Positions 47,001 to 58,443 of a stretch of DNA of 64,000 nt are shown piece after piece (the stretch's first letter is position 1; each line of letters begins with the position of its first letter). A program made the translations under genes and the position numbers. The stretch is from Ignelater luminosus (taxonomy: Eukaryota > Arthropoda > Insecta > Coleoptera > Elateridae), in contig VTPC01091259.1 of assembly GCA_011009095.1 (NCBI GenBank), positions 1-64,000 of the forward strand, written 5' to 3'. The notes under the pieces were generated by a model, which was not told the DNA's origin, ran no database searches, and saw only the letters and a list, made by a program, of their open reading frames with translations.

Positions 47001-47135
47001 GATGTAATCTGCAGTCAGTTTTTTCTTATCTCAATAACCTTTGGGAATAACGTATGGGTGTGTTATGGTTTTTTAATCCAAATCACCTGTCTAATGAGCC
47101 TCCAGAGTTGTGTCCACACCTTTTGAATCACCCTA

Positions 47136-49600
47136 TATACGCTTAGATATTTTTTCTGATGTTTTTTTTATTTTTGTTTTTACATTAATCCACTGAAACA
47201 TTTAAATTCAATAACTATTTATATCCTTAGCGATAAACTTTGAAAAAGATTTTATACCCTTAGAGAGAACATAGCGCTAAAAGTAAATTAATAACTTTCT
47301 TTTTAATAGACATTATAGGTATGGCATAGAAAAACAATTTCATATTGTATTACAACAATGTGAAGCGCAGATAAATATTCTGATGAATTCTCTAAAAATG
47401 ACTCTACTTCCGATTTTGCAAAAGCTTTTAGTGAAGCTACAAAATGAAAAACATTAAATTCTCACAGTAATACTTTAAAAATCTATAATCTACGTAGAAA
47501 AGCTGCAAACTCACAATTACAGAATAATGAAAAGAAGTTATATAAAGAAGGTAACAAGAGAGAAAGCTTACAATAATTTGAACAAAGCTGATAACGTAGA
47601 TGTACTAAATAATAATAAGATATTTACAATGAAAATGAAAATATGGAAAAAAGAAATAAGTTTGTTATTCCTTGTTGTTAGATTTAAATTTGGCTTTTCG
47701 GTACAAAGGAAGTAAACATCAAATTAAATGAACTAATTAATAGATGAGAAGAAAGAATTACAGCAAAAGTTCAAATATATTAAAAAAATGATAAATTTGA
47801 TACAAATATTAATTGAATACATTCAAAGGCATTTGCAGATGATTACAACATAACTAAATTGAAAACATAATATGCAGCTACAGTTATAGATATTTCTTAG
47901 ATGGTTTTAAACAGATCAAGTACCTACTAATTGATAGAAATAAATACTTGCAAACAAATCGTTCATTATTATTGGAAGTTCTACCTACAACTAATAACTG
48001 AATTGAGTTGTTTGAAATGATATTTTTTTGGTCACTTAAAAACCAATTACCTACATGAAAAAAAGTAATTTGATAAACCAATTTTGTTCCCATTTGTTGA
48101 AAATATATTTCTGTATGTGCATCATTTGAAAAACGAATAGCTGAACTATTTCTCCATTAAACTTGCTTCCTGCTACTCGAAAAAATAGATAAATGCACTA
48201 TTCTTTATACTTCAATTTTATGTGGTGCATTTGATTTCGCACCATAGGAAAATAGCATGGTGATTGTGGAAATTTATTTAGATTTCTGCTTCCCACAATA
48301 TTTCCAAGAAAAATTTTTTTAGTAGGTTGGTTAGATAGGTAATAAACTTTCATTTCGACAAAAAAGAATGGGGTATTTTCATAATTTTTTTAAATCTTTT
48401 AATGAAAGCTAATGTCCAATTAATATTATTTGTTTCAGAATTTCTTGAATGCAGAAACTATAAGAATAACCACCGGTTCAAGATATGAGGTAAGAAGAGT
48501 TGATCAACAACATATTTTTCTTATAAAATGAAACATCTCTTATTCATTGATAAGCCGGAAACAAATTTAAACCCAAGCCGACGTTAAAGTAAAATTTCTC
48601 CCATTTGGTTCAATCTTCTTACAAAAGTCAGTTTTATGACTTTTTAAACAGCATTTGGCTTAGTTAGACTTGTCATAGGAAAAATGTGTTTTGACAGAGA
48701 CCTAACTCGGTTTGTCTAAATATTTCTAGTTAATAAATTCAATAAGCAGAAAACAAATTATTGAAATATCCCGAAGAGTTGAAAAACCCGACTACGGGAA
48801 TTGGTGTTTTTTGTAGCTTGTGTTACGGGATAACTGGGATTAGTGACCCATCGGTAGAGTAAACATATATAAAATCGATATGCCACCTGTAATGCTAGTC
48901 GAAGAGGGGTCGTGCGCTAAGAAAGCTTAGAGCAAACGATAAACTATAAGAATGGAACTATAATCTTAGGGGTTTTGGTATTAAAAGGGTGCCAGCTGTA
49001 GTGGGATGTCGGTGACCTAGTCTTGAATAGAAGACCCCACAGCTGATCTTCGTATATAGGTCAAATGGAGAGATGTAAGCCAGGAACGAATCACAGGTTC
49101 GAACAATACACAGATAAATAAAATGGAGATAGTACTGCACTCTAGTTAGACACTTACTTTCATAAGGTAAGCTCAACACGATACAGCAGTCCGGTTTACA
49201 CTGTTGGACAAACTTCATATACCTAAATAAGCAATAATAAACAACAAAACAAAAATACAATATATAAACACATGTACAGTAAATGCGACCGAGTGAAACG
49301 TATCAACATTCCCGGTTCAACAAACCAGCACAATGCAGGAAGTACTGGCACAGTGAAAATAAAGTACACAAACCTATAATGAATCGACCGTAAATATTTA
49401 GATAGGATTCACTGATCGTTTATGAAAGAAGCATAAACATGAATTAAAATTAGGGAAAACATAAATAATCCCGACCTTTGAATTTAAATTTGTCACCTGC
49501 AGGTATATTGCAATTAACCGTGGATTTAAAATATAAACCATGCGGCAAATAAGAAAGCTTGATAAAATTGTTGAATATCAACTCGCTTCGTTAACAACAT
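47136..49600. other. No supported gene
   Basis: 47320-47470 is open on the plus strand (YGIEKQFHIVLQQCEAQIN) without a known motif. Frames at 47527-47715 and 47884-48093 (minus) are AT-driven. 48780-49260 is somewhat GC-richer and may belong to the LTR-like unit that follows. Confidence 0.3.
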
Positions 49601-49978
49601 TTAATATATAAAAACGGCAAGACTAATTTTATAAATCTTGTTCATAAAAGAAAGCAAACAAATACAAGACATCAAGATTCGTGACAAAATAATTACGTTG
49701 TAATGCAACAAGCAATACACAAGTAATCTTAACGGACCTTTCACCACAATGAACGGTTCGACGGGGTTTTCACTAATATTAACTGGCGTTCTGAGGTTTT
49801 TCACCAGTACGAAGCGATGAGTGAGTAACCTTGCTACTCTTTTCCATACGGTTGGTGACGTGACGATAAAACTGGAGATAAATTTCGCAAGTAAATGCGA
49901 AGGTTTGTTGGCAAATGGTGTGAGCCAACGATGCTTCTTCATAAAATAATAAACAAAAGGTAAAAAGGTAATTATCAA
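49601..49978 (-). other. Unidentified 125-codon frame next to an LTR-like segment
   Basis: Minus strand, begins about 40 bp after the LTR-like end at 50016. Hydrophobic start (MIITFLPFVYYF) followed by mixed sequence; no motif recognised. It could be the opening of a decayed retrotransposon coding region, or chance. Confidence 0.2.
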
Positions 49979-50015
49979 AGCTGGAACTACCCTTTAGAGA
50001 GCGGGACCAGCTGTT

Positions 50016-50712
50016 AGCACAAGGTTCACTGACCTCACGACACTTTTACACAAATTTCTAATTCACACCTTGCATTTAAATATATACAGGTATGGGCGTC
50101 TCCTTATATGTTCGATAATAAGATATTTTTAATTGACTGGAAAAATATCTAGATAGGGTAAGGCAGTGCAAATCTCTATGAAGCTTGGTAGGAATATTGT
50201 GGTAGTGTTAAATAAATAACGATACGGTAGTTTGAAAGTTGCTTGTGGATTTATTAGCACTTTCCGCCGGTCGGCGACAACTTTTAGGCACGATACGGTA
50301 AAGAACACTTCCGGATTTATCCCGGAGAAATGTTCATAAATGATTTAGCGAATACAGAAACTACTCGCGAGAATTACGTTCAGGTTCAACTCAACCTTGT
50401 TAGAAATTAGTCTATCACTCGACTACTTTACGATAGCTCGTAAGATTCTTAATTTTCAAATTCCACAAGCGGAGACATAAAGAGCGTACTTCTGCTTTCA
50501 CGGTAAATGAAGAACTCTCTCCAGTCTTCCAGCGAGAAGTGTGTCTTCCAACTCCCCAAGAGGGTTGTACCCAGATAATTGGTTGTTTTACATATCGGAC
50601 GATCGGACAAAACCAATCAGACCGTACGGGAAGGGTGTGCTTTAGCGAGAAACTAACATCTTGCACCAGATAACTACAGGAGATATAAATCTTGTCTATA
50701 CCAGACAAGCTG
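50016..50712 (-). repeat. Possible LTR, minus strand
   Basis: Read on the minus strand the segment starts TGTCAGCTTGTC (50712) and ends GTGCTAACA (50016). Two bases later comes TGGTCCCGCTCTC, a candidate primer-binding site. A TATATATTTAAAT box lies late in the unit. No second copy and no target duplication were found. Confidence 0.25.
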
Positions 50713-51371
50713 ACAGATTTATAGTTTTAGCCAAAAGATAAACGTCTGAAATTCTGTGAATCGCATAAATGAAACCAGAAAAATATAAAATTAGAGGCGA
50801 AATACATCTCTAAATTAATATATAAGAACCATTTTGTAAAAGAATATTCGAGAAATTCATCGTTCCCAAGACATAAATTACTACAATGTCAAGGAGCGTT
50901 AATGTTATATTGTGGAGAGCCGTTGAACTTAGTTTTTAAAAAAGGAATAATATATTTACAGGGAAAAGTACTTAAAATACTAAAACGATATATGCATATT
51001 TATAAGAATAAATAACTTATTAACGAAAATTCGCTAATTACGAAATTTTGCTAACACTTGTAATCCTCCTTTTGTTCCGTAAGTTAAGAAGATTGAACCT
51101 ATTCGAAAAATATGCAGTATATCTGTCCGGTTGTGGCGGTTTTTAATCGTTTGTGACTAAAAATTATATTTTTTTAGCCAAAATATTTTCAAACATTTTA
51201 TATTATAGGGTCTATAAGATTTTCTGATTTATGTTGGAACTCGCAATAAAATTTTAATTCTAATGAGCCTTAAGTTCGGCCAATTACAAAGAAAAGGAAC
51301 TTGCCTAACTCTCCGATCTCTAGTTATAACATAAGGTATGCATGCTACCGTGACGCACTTTTCGGTCGGTC
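50713..51371. other. Spacer between two LTR-like segments
   Basis: AT-rich, no coding frame. If the right-hand LTR belongs to a full element, this would be its 5' leader. Confidence 0.3.
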
Positions 51372-52433
51372 GGTGCTCGGGCACCAGATTTGTTAAGGGG
51401 GTTTACTCCTCCACCTCGCCCTTGAGGCGGTCGGGCGAGGGCTCACCGGGCAGCTACGATGGAGACCGGTGACTCCAGGGGTCGACGGCTGAAATAGAAG
51501 GTCTGCAGAGCTAATAAATGAAAGGCACAATAAACCTAAACAACATTTATTAAGCAGGCATCTAAATAACATCAATATACAAGCAGGTATTAAATACACA
51601 AGCGGGCAACTACGTGTTACAGGCCTACCAATCCTACCCAACAGTGCAGCAAACGGGGAGAGGTGCAAGTCAGTGGGGTCGGCAGGAAACGGAACTGGTA
51701 CCCTCTAAGGTCTTGGGAAGAAGGAGGGAGGACGGCTACAGGCCACCCAGTGGCGCCGGGTCGGATTGACTGCTCACGGCGACACCGAGAGAGCTTGCTG
51801 GTGGTTTGACCGGCGACGGGCCGAATCGATCGTTCGCGCCGATAGTCAAGCAACAGCGGAAGGAAGCGAACCGCTCAGCGGCGACGGGCCGAATTGATCG
51901 TTCACGCCGACACCGAGGAAGTTCCTCTTGGGACTGACCGGAGGCGGGCCGAATTAATCGTTCGCGCCGACAATCAAATCCCAGGCGGAGGAACGGAGGA
52001 AGCTAGGTGCGGTGGAAAAAGGAAAGACGGCGGTCGTGAAGGATAAGGCGCCTAAATATTAGGCGGTTACTAGGGTACTTACTACTTCCAAATACTGTTT
52101 CAGAACTGCAGCTAAGCGCACTCTGCCTTTTCGGCGTTGGGTATGTGCTTATATACCCGGTCGGTCCCCCCTTCCTAGCAAATTCGAACTTTATAATTTG
52201 GAAGTAGGGGAGCAAAACGACGAATGGGAGTATGGTTTAGCGGTACGCCCCACTAATGAGGCGTAAATAATTAATATACTTAACGGGGATTAATAATCGG
52301 CCGGTAGTGAGAAATGCATTTTATAAAGTGTGTTGAAACGGAATGCAATTTTCCCTAAATTACACTTTACAACAAATGATATTAAAAAAAATGTATAATA
52401 ACCGGGGGGGGGGGGGGGGGATTGTCCCGGACA
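51372..52433 (-). repeat. LTR-like segment with promoter, polyA signal and minisatellite
   Basis: On the minus strand it starts TGTCCGGGACAATC (52433) and ends CCCTTAACA (51391). Four bases beyond is TGGTGCCCGAGCACC (51386-51372), a candidate tRNA primer site. A TATA box GGTATATAAG lies near 52152 and AATAAA near 51548. Inside are four copies of a unit of about 62 bp with GGGCCGAATTGATCGTTC (51757-51970). A poly(G) run of about 18 lies just inside the 5' end (52404-52420). No target duplication was found; coding parts are absent. Confidence 0.4.
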
Positions 52434-53589
52434 ACTAAGAAAATTATATTTTTAATAACGGAAAATTAAATGTACATTTTACATAGCAATTATAAATGCA
52501 TGTGCTTATCGGACCAGCCGGCGTGCATATATGATATGAAAATAAAAATAAAACTAAATTGTCCATTATATACAGTGTCTTTCGGATTTTCTAGTAACTT
52601 CGTTACACTACATTAAATTCAATTTTCATCGAATAACGTACACATAACCTCACATTGTTATTGTTTGCTCATATTGTTTTTATACAAATTATTTAATCAC
52701 ATAATAATAAGTATCCAGAAGAAAAGCTAAATCAAGAAATACATCATTAAGTGTGAAGTAATTTTATATTGTGAGGAAAGACAAAGGCTTTATTTAATTT
52801 ACTCATTCCTGTATAATCGTTACGGTTGTAAACAATAAATATGCAAAGCAGGCATAGAATGGTGGGATGTTGTTTTCTAGCTTGATATAACGGTAAGTGT
52901 TCAACACCGAACAAACACTTTTTTAATATCCCTGGCAAGCTCAGTGTGAGAGACTTATGGTTTTCAACAGGTTTTTCATTCTGGACTTCGGCACTTAAAG
53001 AGTTTGGGTTTTCTGCATAAACATATCTAATTGTGTCCATAGACACATGAGAAAGATTATCTGAATCATCTCTAACATATCTAGCTTTCATAATTCTAAT
53101 AGATAGTCAAAGGCTGTAACAATCATGAACGATTTCAGGAAACTGGCCTACAATTTGAGGTTATGTTGAATCACCGGTTGCTATTTATTTATATATTTAC
53201 AATATTTAGATAATAAAGACGTACATACCTAATGATTAGAGTGTGTATAACCTCTGTAGTCTTAAAAAAGACTGTTTTTTTTTAGTTATTCATTACAATC
53301 GCTTGAAATCAATTACAACAATGAATCACACAGAAGAGTCAATAACTGCTAACCTAACAAATACGTTTGATGTCAGACTGAATTAGATTATGGTGTAGAC
53401 AGTACATTTACTTTACTTTAATATTCCGTAGTCAATACTCCACTGTTTCGTATACTGAAAAGTAAAATGGGCTGAATAGAAACAAAACTGCGTAGTTCCA
53501 AAAAAACATCCCGTGTATTAAATGACGTAATAAAATATGCTCAGCTGTATATTTTGTGTACCTTGCCAATGATAACAGAAGGTCACAGT
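52434..53589. other. No confident gene; one candidate frame
   Basis: A minus-strand frame of 114 codons at 52747-53091 (MKARYVRDDSDNLSHVSMDT..) is preceded by an acceptor-like GATTGTTACAG near 53117. Its composition is more protein-like than its surroundings, but I recognise no family. The rest is AT-rich. Confidence 0.25.
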
Positions 53590-53899
53590 GTCCGTTTCAA
53601 GCTGGTAACACTGATAAATTTGTGTAGCCGCTGTTCGTAGCTTCTAGAGAACTTGGTGATAGTTAATCAACGGTGTCCATCTTCAGGTCTCTATGGATAT
53701 CATTGTTTCTTACGTACCAAGAAACATCTACATAATAAGTTCCTTAATACTTTGTTTTGGAATCGCTGTATTGTTTGTTTATTGCTTGTTAGATCTTTTT
53801 CGTAATCTTCTTTCCTCAGAAATTAGTTCCCTTCTTTCCTTTCTATCAAGGGTAATTATTACCCTTTGTTCTCATAATTAAATCTGGCGTGTTGTTCCA

Positions 53900-55720
53900 T
53901 GCTGCCTCCTGTATGTTTTTAACTAGTAGTTCAACTTCATCATCTAGCTGTTCTTCAGTTTTTAGTGGAACTGGAAGATTGATTAAGTCTTTCAGATCTA
54001 TTCTAAAATCGTGCCAGTCAATCTATTGACTAGTCGTGGTGGATTTTCTTTTTGTATAATTACGTCACTTAGCGTGAGAAGTATGGTAGAGTGGTCTGAA
54101 TGCATGTCCCAAGCTTCTTTCAAATGCAAATAGTTAATGGAGATATTTTTGTTATAAACAAGTCGATGAAATCAGGTATCTTGTTTGGATCCGTTGGCCA
54201 GTATGTTGGTCTTCCAGTGGATGCAATTTCACATCTACTTCTTATACATGCTTCTAGCAATTTTCGTCCTTTACTGGTTATTAACCTTGATCCCCAATGG
54301 ATATGTTTCGCGTTATAGTCATCTCCAATAATCTATCTGTATCCTTGCGTATCAAGCAATTCTATATAGTGTTTTCTTTTCATAGGATGTCTTGGAGGGC
54401 AATACAATGCAGTAACTGTTATTTCATAGTTTTCTTGTTTTGATTTTTACAGATACAGCTTTTATCTGTTCCGTTTGATATCCCACTTGTTGGTGCGCGA
54501 ATCAATGAGAAAATGCCACCGTAGGTGGCTGCCATTTAGGAAACTTAATTCCTCTATGGCTGGTGAATTTGGAAAAAGGATAACTCCTGTCGTGAACGGA
54601 AGCAGGTGCTCCATAATCCCCGCCGATGTCGATGCCCAAGGACGGCCAGCGAGCCGTCACACAGTGACGACGAAGTGGTGAACCGATGAGGCGGTTCTTT
54701 TCAGAACGGTGTTGGTATTGTGTAGTGAGGAGTGTGAGAGTGTGTATGTGTTAGAGTGGTGATGTGTGGGTTTTTAGGTGTGTATAGTGTGCCGTGGGCT
54801 GGTGGAGTAACTGTTCCGGCATTTGCCTTCACCACTAGGGAAACCACGGAAAACCCTAATGAGAACAGTGTGGCGGTTGTGGAATGGGTGTGGTAATTAT
54901 TGGCGGGAATTATTAGGCGGGAATTGTTAGGCGGAAAGTTATTAAAGGGAAAGGATTTGGCGGGAAGTGTAGCGGATAGGCGACGAATTTCCGGGCGCAG
55001 TGGAGTTGGTACCTTGAGGAGCCTCGGGCTCAAGGGTTTGGATGGGAAAGGAATTTGGTGGTCACGGCCCGGTAGCTACCCGGGCTGATCGGATGAGGCT
55101 GAGATGAGTGGTGGAGATGGCCGGGCCTGTGCACCCCTACGCAGACGCCGGTTGATGGTGGAGCGGCCGTTGATCCATCTACTGCATCTTGGGTTTGGTT
55201 GGATGTGTGGCGGTCGCGGTCCTCAAGCCCCCAATTCCTGAAGACCGACGGTCGGGTGGGATGATGCAGCAGTGCGACCTCAAGTCGCCCCGTTGGTGGT
55301 GGAAATAGACCAGGCCTGTGCCCCCCAAAACACAGACTCTGGAGGGTGGGATGGCGGTAGCGCCCGACTACCGCGCTGTTGGTTGAGCCCGTACTCTTCG
55401 TCGCCGATGCACTACACTCGCGCTGCAGACCGGGTCGACTGCCTCGCTTCGCACTCGCGGCCGGACTCGACTTGTTTTCTTTTATTTTAACTGCAGTTCC
55501 ACCCTTTGCTGCGTTGTCAGGATGAATGGTATGATATACTTTATATCCCTTAACCGAATGTTTCTTTTGTGAAGTGTGTCTCCGAAATGAGATGCACATC
55601 TATTTTTTCTATATCTAAGACTGTTTGAAGTTCTTGTCGATGTTTGAGCAGTCCATTGGCGTCCATTCTAGAATTCTGAGCTATTTAGCCATTTCTATTC
55701 TTTGGTATCGATCCTTGGCC
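53900..55720 (-). pseudogene. Jockey-like ORF2 endonuclease, split
   Basis: First part (55720-55486): NARMDANGLLKHRQEL-like start, IDVHLISETHFTK and GGTAVKIKENK. After the GC-rich insertion: QVGYQTEQIKAVSVKIK, ALYCPPRHP-like residues, GDDYNAKHIHWGSRL, ASTGRPTYWPTD and DMHSDHSTILLTLSD. The metal-binding and SDH catalytic motifs are kept, although stops and one frameshift (about 54140) occur. The downstream reverse transcriptase is deleted. Confidence 0.8.
54494..55485. mobile_element. GC-rich insertion of about 990 bp in the Jockey-like LINE
   Basis: Its base composition contrasts strongly with the AT-rich surroundings. It sits between two adjoining parts of the LINE endonuclease with nothing obviously lost. 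Two diverged units with GGTGGAGATGGCCGGGCCTG and GGTGGAAATAGACCAGGCCTG start about 190 bp apart (55110 and 55297). The 189-codon minus-strand frame (55030-55599) runs from LINE into this insert and is not a gene. No polymerase III boxes or protein motif were recognised; a non-autonomous retroposon or an untranslated piece of another element are both possible. Confidence 0.5.
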
Positions 55721-55729
55721 TCGACGTTC

Positions 55730-56600
55730 AAGGTTGGAGATTTTTTCATTCATCTTATTTAATTCTTCCAAGATCTGGTTTAGCATGTCTTCAGTAGGAG
55801 GTTGTTGGTTCTTCCGTCTCTGCTTTTCATTGCTATTATTAGTGTTATTTGCATTTATAATTATTTTCTAAACTGCTAGTTTATACTTATTTTGTTATTT
55901 TTCTTGCTCAGGCTTAGCAGGCATCTGGTTGTTTCTCTGGCCTGTTTTGCTAATGTTGGCTTCTTAACTTGTTTATTTTTAATTTTCTGCATTTCCTTGG
56001 CTACTAGACAACCACAATGTACACATTTTGGCGGGGTATCTTTTGGTTTGTTGAAATTCCTAGTGTGATGGTTTCCTGTACATCTTACACATCGTGATTA
56101 TTTTGCGCAATACCTTTGAGTATTACTATAGTTTTGACAGTTTTTGCATTGAGGCGCCAGTTTGTTCTTTTTAAGTGGTACCACCTCAACTCTCACTCCC
56201 GATGTATCCGTTATATCAAATATTTTATTTATGTTTTCATCTTGTCTGAAGGATAACATGAACATAATCAAAGATTGTTTCGTACCATATTTTAATTTTG
56301 GTGTTACATCCAAAATTTTATATCCTCTTTTTCTGAAGTGTTCTTTTATTTTTTGAGGTTTTACATGAATGATGTAACTTCTTGGTAATGACTTTTATAG
56401 GTCTGTTCTTGCATGTTGGTAACTTATTTCATTATTGGCCTTTACCTGATTTTCCTGAATCAGAACCTAGTCTTGCTATGATAACAGCACTTCTCCAGGT
56501 GTCGGTATTCTCTGCTGAAGTTGAATCATTTGTTGCTACGTCAACATCTGTTTCTGCATTTGCTGTTCATGCAGCTCTTGCAACATTATACTGTTTATAG
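55730..56600 (-). pseudogene. Jockey-like ORF1 (zinc-knuckle nucleic-acid-binding protein)
   Basis: Minus strand: glutamine-rich start (HEQQMQKQM), SYIIHVKPQKIKEHFRKRGY, ILDVTPKLKYGT, then CCHC-type knuckles CKNCQNYSNTQRYC, CVRCTGNHHTRNF and CVHCGC (56150-56000). The end, with a short coiled coil (QILEELNKMNEKISNLE), leads into ORF2 near 55680. Open part 56098-56313. ORF1 of this group packages the element RNA. Stops and shifts are present. Confidence 0.75.
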
Positions 56601-56801
56601 AGATAGTCACTCAATTTATTACGTTACCGCAATAAGGAAACGGACCAACACGTTTTATCTAGAGTTTTACCTGGAATTATTATGTTGAATGAAACATAAT
56701 TAATTAGTTTTGTTCACTCACCCTGTATGTCTCTGAGCATTATTCACTAATTTATCTTTAAAGGTTAAAAATCACATCAGAGTTCTTCCTTTGTTAGTTT
56801 A

Positions 56802-58443
56802 TTGCTTGTCGCTTTGGACTCTTGCGGACACTTATCTTTCAGAATATGGACTGTTAAAAAACATAACCTTATTCCTCAAGATTCAAGAAGAATAAAGTCA
56901 AGCGTAAAATATACACAGACTTGCTTAACAAAAAATGTTGAAAGGATACTGGTAGAGAGATTAAAGACTTGTTCAAAGTGGGGTTATCCAATAGACACAA
57001 TAACTTTAAAGTTCATAATGAAGAACTTTCTGGATATATAAGGAAACCAGGTTGCAAGATTTATAGACAATTTATCCGGACAAGAGTTCATCTACTCATT
57101 TCTCAAGCAGCATAAATCATAACCGTCCTTCAGGATGTGCCAAAATGTATAAAAGAATCGCGCTGCTGTCTCACCTAACACTATTTTAACAAGTTAGAGA
57201 AAAAGCTTGAGGGTGTGTCACCTTAGAATACGTTGAACTGTGACAAAACAAACTTTTCTGATGATCCTGGCAAGAAACAAATTATAGCCAAACGAGGCTG
57301 TAAATATCCAGAAAGGTTGATGAACAGCACAAATCATTCATTTCAGTTATGTTTGTTGTCTGCAAGGCCAAACATATTTACGACTTGTGGACTGAAGGTG
57401 GGCCTAAAAATGCAAGGTACAATTGGACAAAATCTAGATGGTTCAACACGTTTTGTTCCGAAGACTCGCTGGCTGAAAACACCTGCTATTCCGATTTTAA
57501 AAAAGAAAAAAAATATATTAATTGGAGATAATCTCAGTTTTCACCTGACAACAGAGATCATGCGATTATGCAGTAAACACAATATTCATATAATTTTCTT
57601 ACCTCCAAGCTCTACACATCTTACGCAACCGTTAGGTGTTGCGTTTTTCTATCCGCTAAAGTGGAAGAATGAACCTGGGAGACACGAGACCGCTTTGCCC
57701 AAGACAGATTTCCCCGGCTCCTCAAGACACTGGTGGGAAATGTTGCTGAGAATGAGCCCAGTAAGATGAGAGTGGGGTTTATAAAAGGTAGCATTGTACC
57801 ACTTGACAAAATACAAGTGCTACAGCGTTTGCCTGGAGGTCACAATAGTATTGATAAGCAAGAAGCAATTAGCTCGTCTGGCAGTTTTCTCAATCATATG
57901 AGATATGAAGACACACAAGCATCTAATCGCAAAAAAGAACAAAAATTGGGGTGGTCCCAGAAAAAAGCGTTGCTGCATCAAACGACCATTCCTCAGATAG
58001 TTAAATTAGTCTTCATGACTCGGACTCTTCATTTAAGCCGATTTATCATCTGATGATGCGAAGAAGAAATGGTATCAGTCAGAAGCCAAGTGATTAAAGT
58101 TAGAAACCCATTTTCGGAAACTGTTACGGAGTCTTATTCTTATAAAATCAAGCAAAAGGACGTACAACAAGAATATTGGCTTGTCGTTCATTCTTACATG
58201 ACCTCAGATAAACCTGGATGTTCAACGTCAAATTTTAAACCATACATAGAACAAGTAAAATCCATCACAGAAAATCGAAGATTTGTAGGTGAATTCTATC
58301 GCCAGAGACGATGTAGAGACCACCCAGGATTCGTTTATGGACTTCTAGATGTTCCAGAGGTCTACGAATTGTGTGTAGTTGGGAAGCTGAATCCCCCAGA
58401 AAAGTACAGAAGAGGCCTAAATAAATTTGATATTAATGTATAA
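56802..58443 (+). pseudogene. pogo/Jerky-like transposase pseudogene, copy 3
   Basis: Reads LTKNVERILVERLKTCSKWGYP (about 56930), RFIDNLSGQEFIYSFLKQHK, QNVKKNRAAVS-like residues, then the DDE domain from 57233. First position NCDKTNFSDDPGKK (Asp kept, next Glu is Lys). Second ILIGDNLSFH (Asp kept, about 57530). Third HLTQPLGVAFF, where Asp is replaced by Gly (about 57635). 57733-58053 holds VGFIKGSIVPLDKIQVLQRLP. A C-terminal module follows at 58069-58443 (FVGEFYRQRR, PGFVYGLLDVPEVYEL, LNPPEKYRRG, FDINV). This belongs to a different pogo-like lineage from copies 1 and 2. Several frame breaks. Confidence 0.8.

Larger units (their letters stand above)
38183..47135 (-). mobile_element. Mariner-like element A, split by a 7.8-kb nested insertion
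   Basis: The left end CAGGGTGATTCAAAAGATGT and the right end (inverse TAGGGTGATTCAAAAGGTGT) are terminal repeats of about 60 bp, continuing through GCTCATTAGACAGGTGATTT, with TA flanks. The transposase N-terminus lies next to the right end and its C-terminus next to the left end, both on the minus strand, so the two ends belong to one copy separated by later insertions. Confidence 0.75.
53590..56620 (-). mobile_element. Jockey-like LINE remnant, internally deleted and interrupted
   Basis: Minus-strand order: ORF1 (56600-55730), endonuclease start (55720-55486), a GC-rich insertion, endonuclease end (54494-53900), and a C-terminal tail (53790-53590). Nearly the whole reverse transcriptase is missing. 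The tail FQNKVLRN, WYVRNNDIHRDLKMD and ITKFSRSYEQRLHK is the usual Jockey-like C-terminus. No target duplication was found. Confidence 0.75.

Noticed and set aside
55030..55599. 189-codon minus-strand open frame
   Set aside because: It begins in Jockey-like endonuclease and runs into the unrelated GC-rich insertion; the lack of stops reflects GC content.
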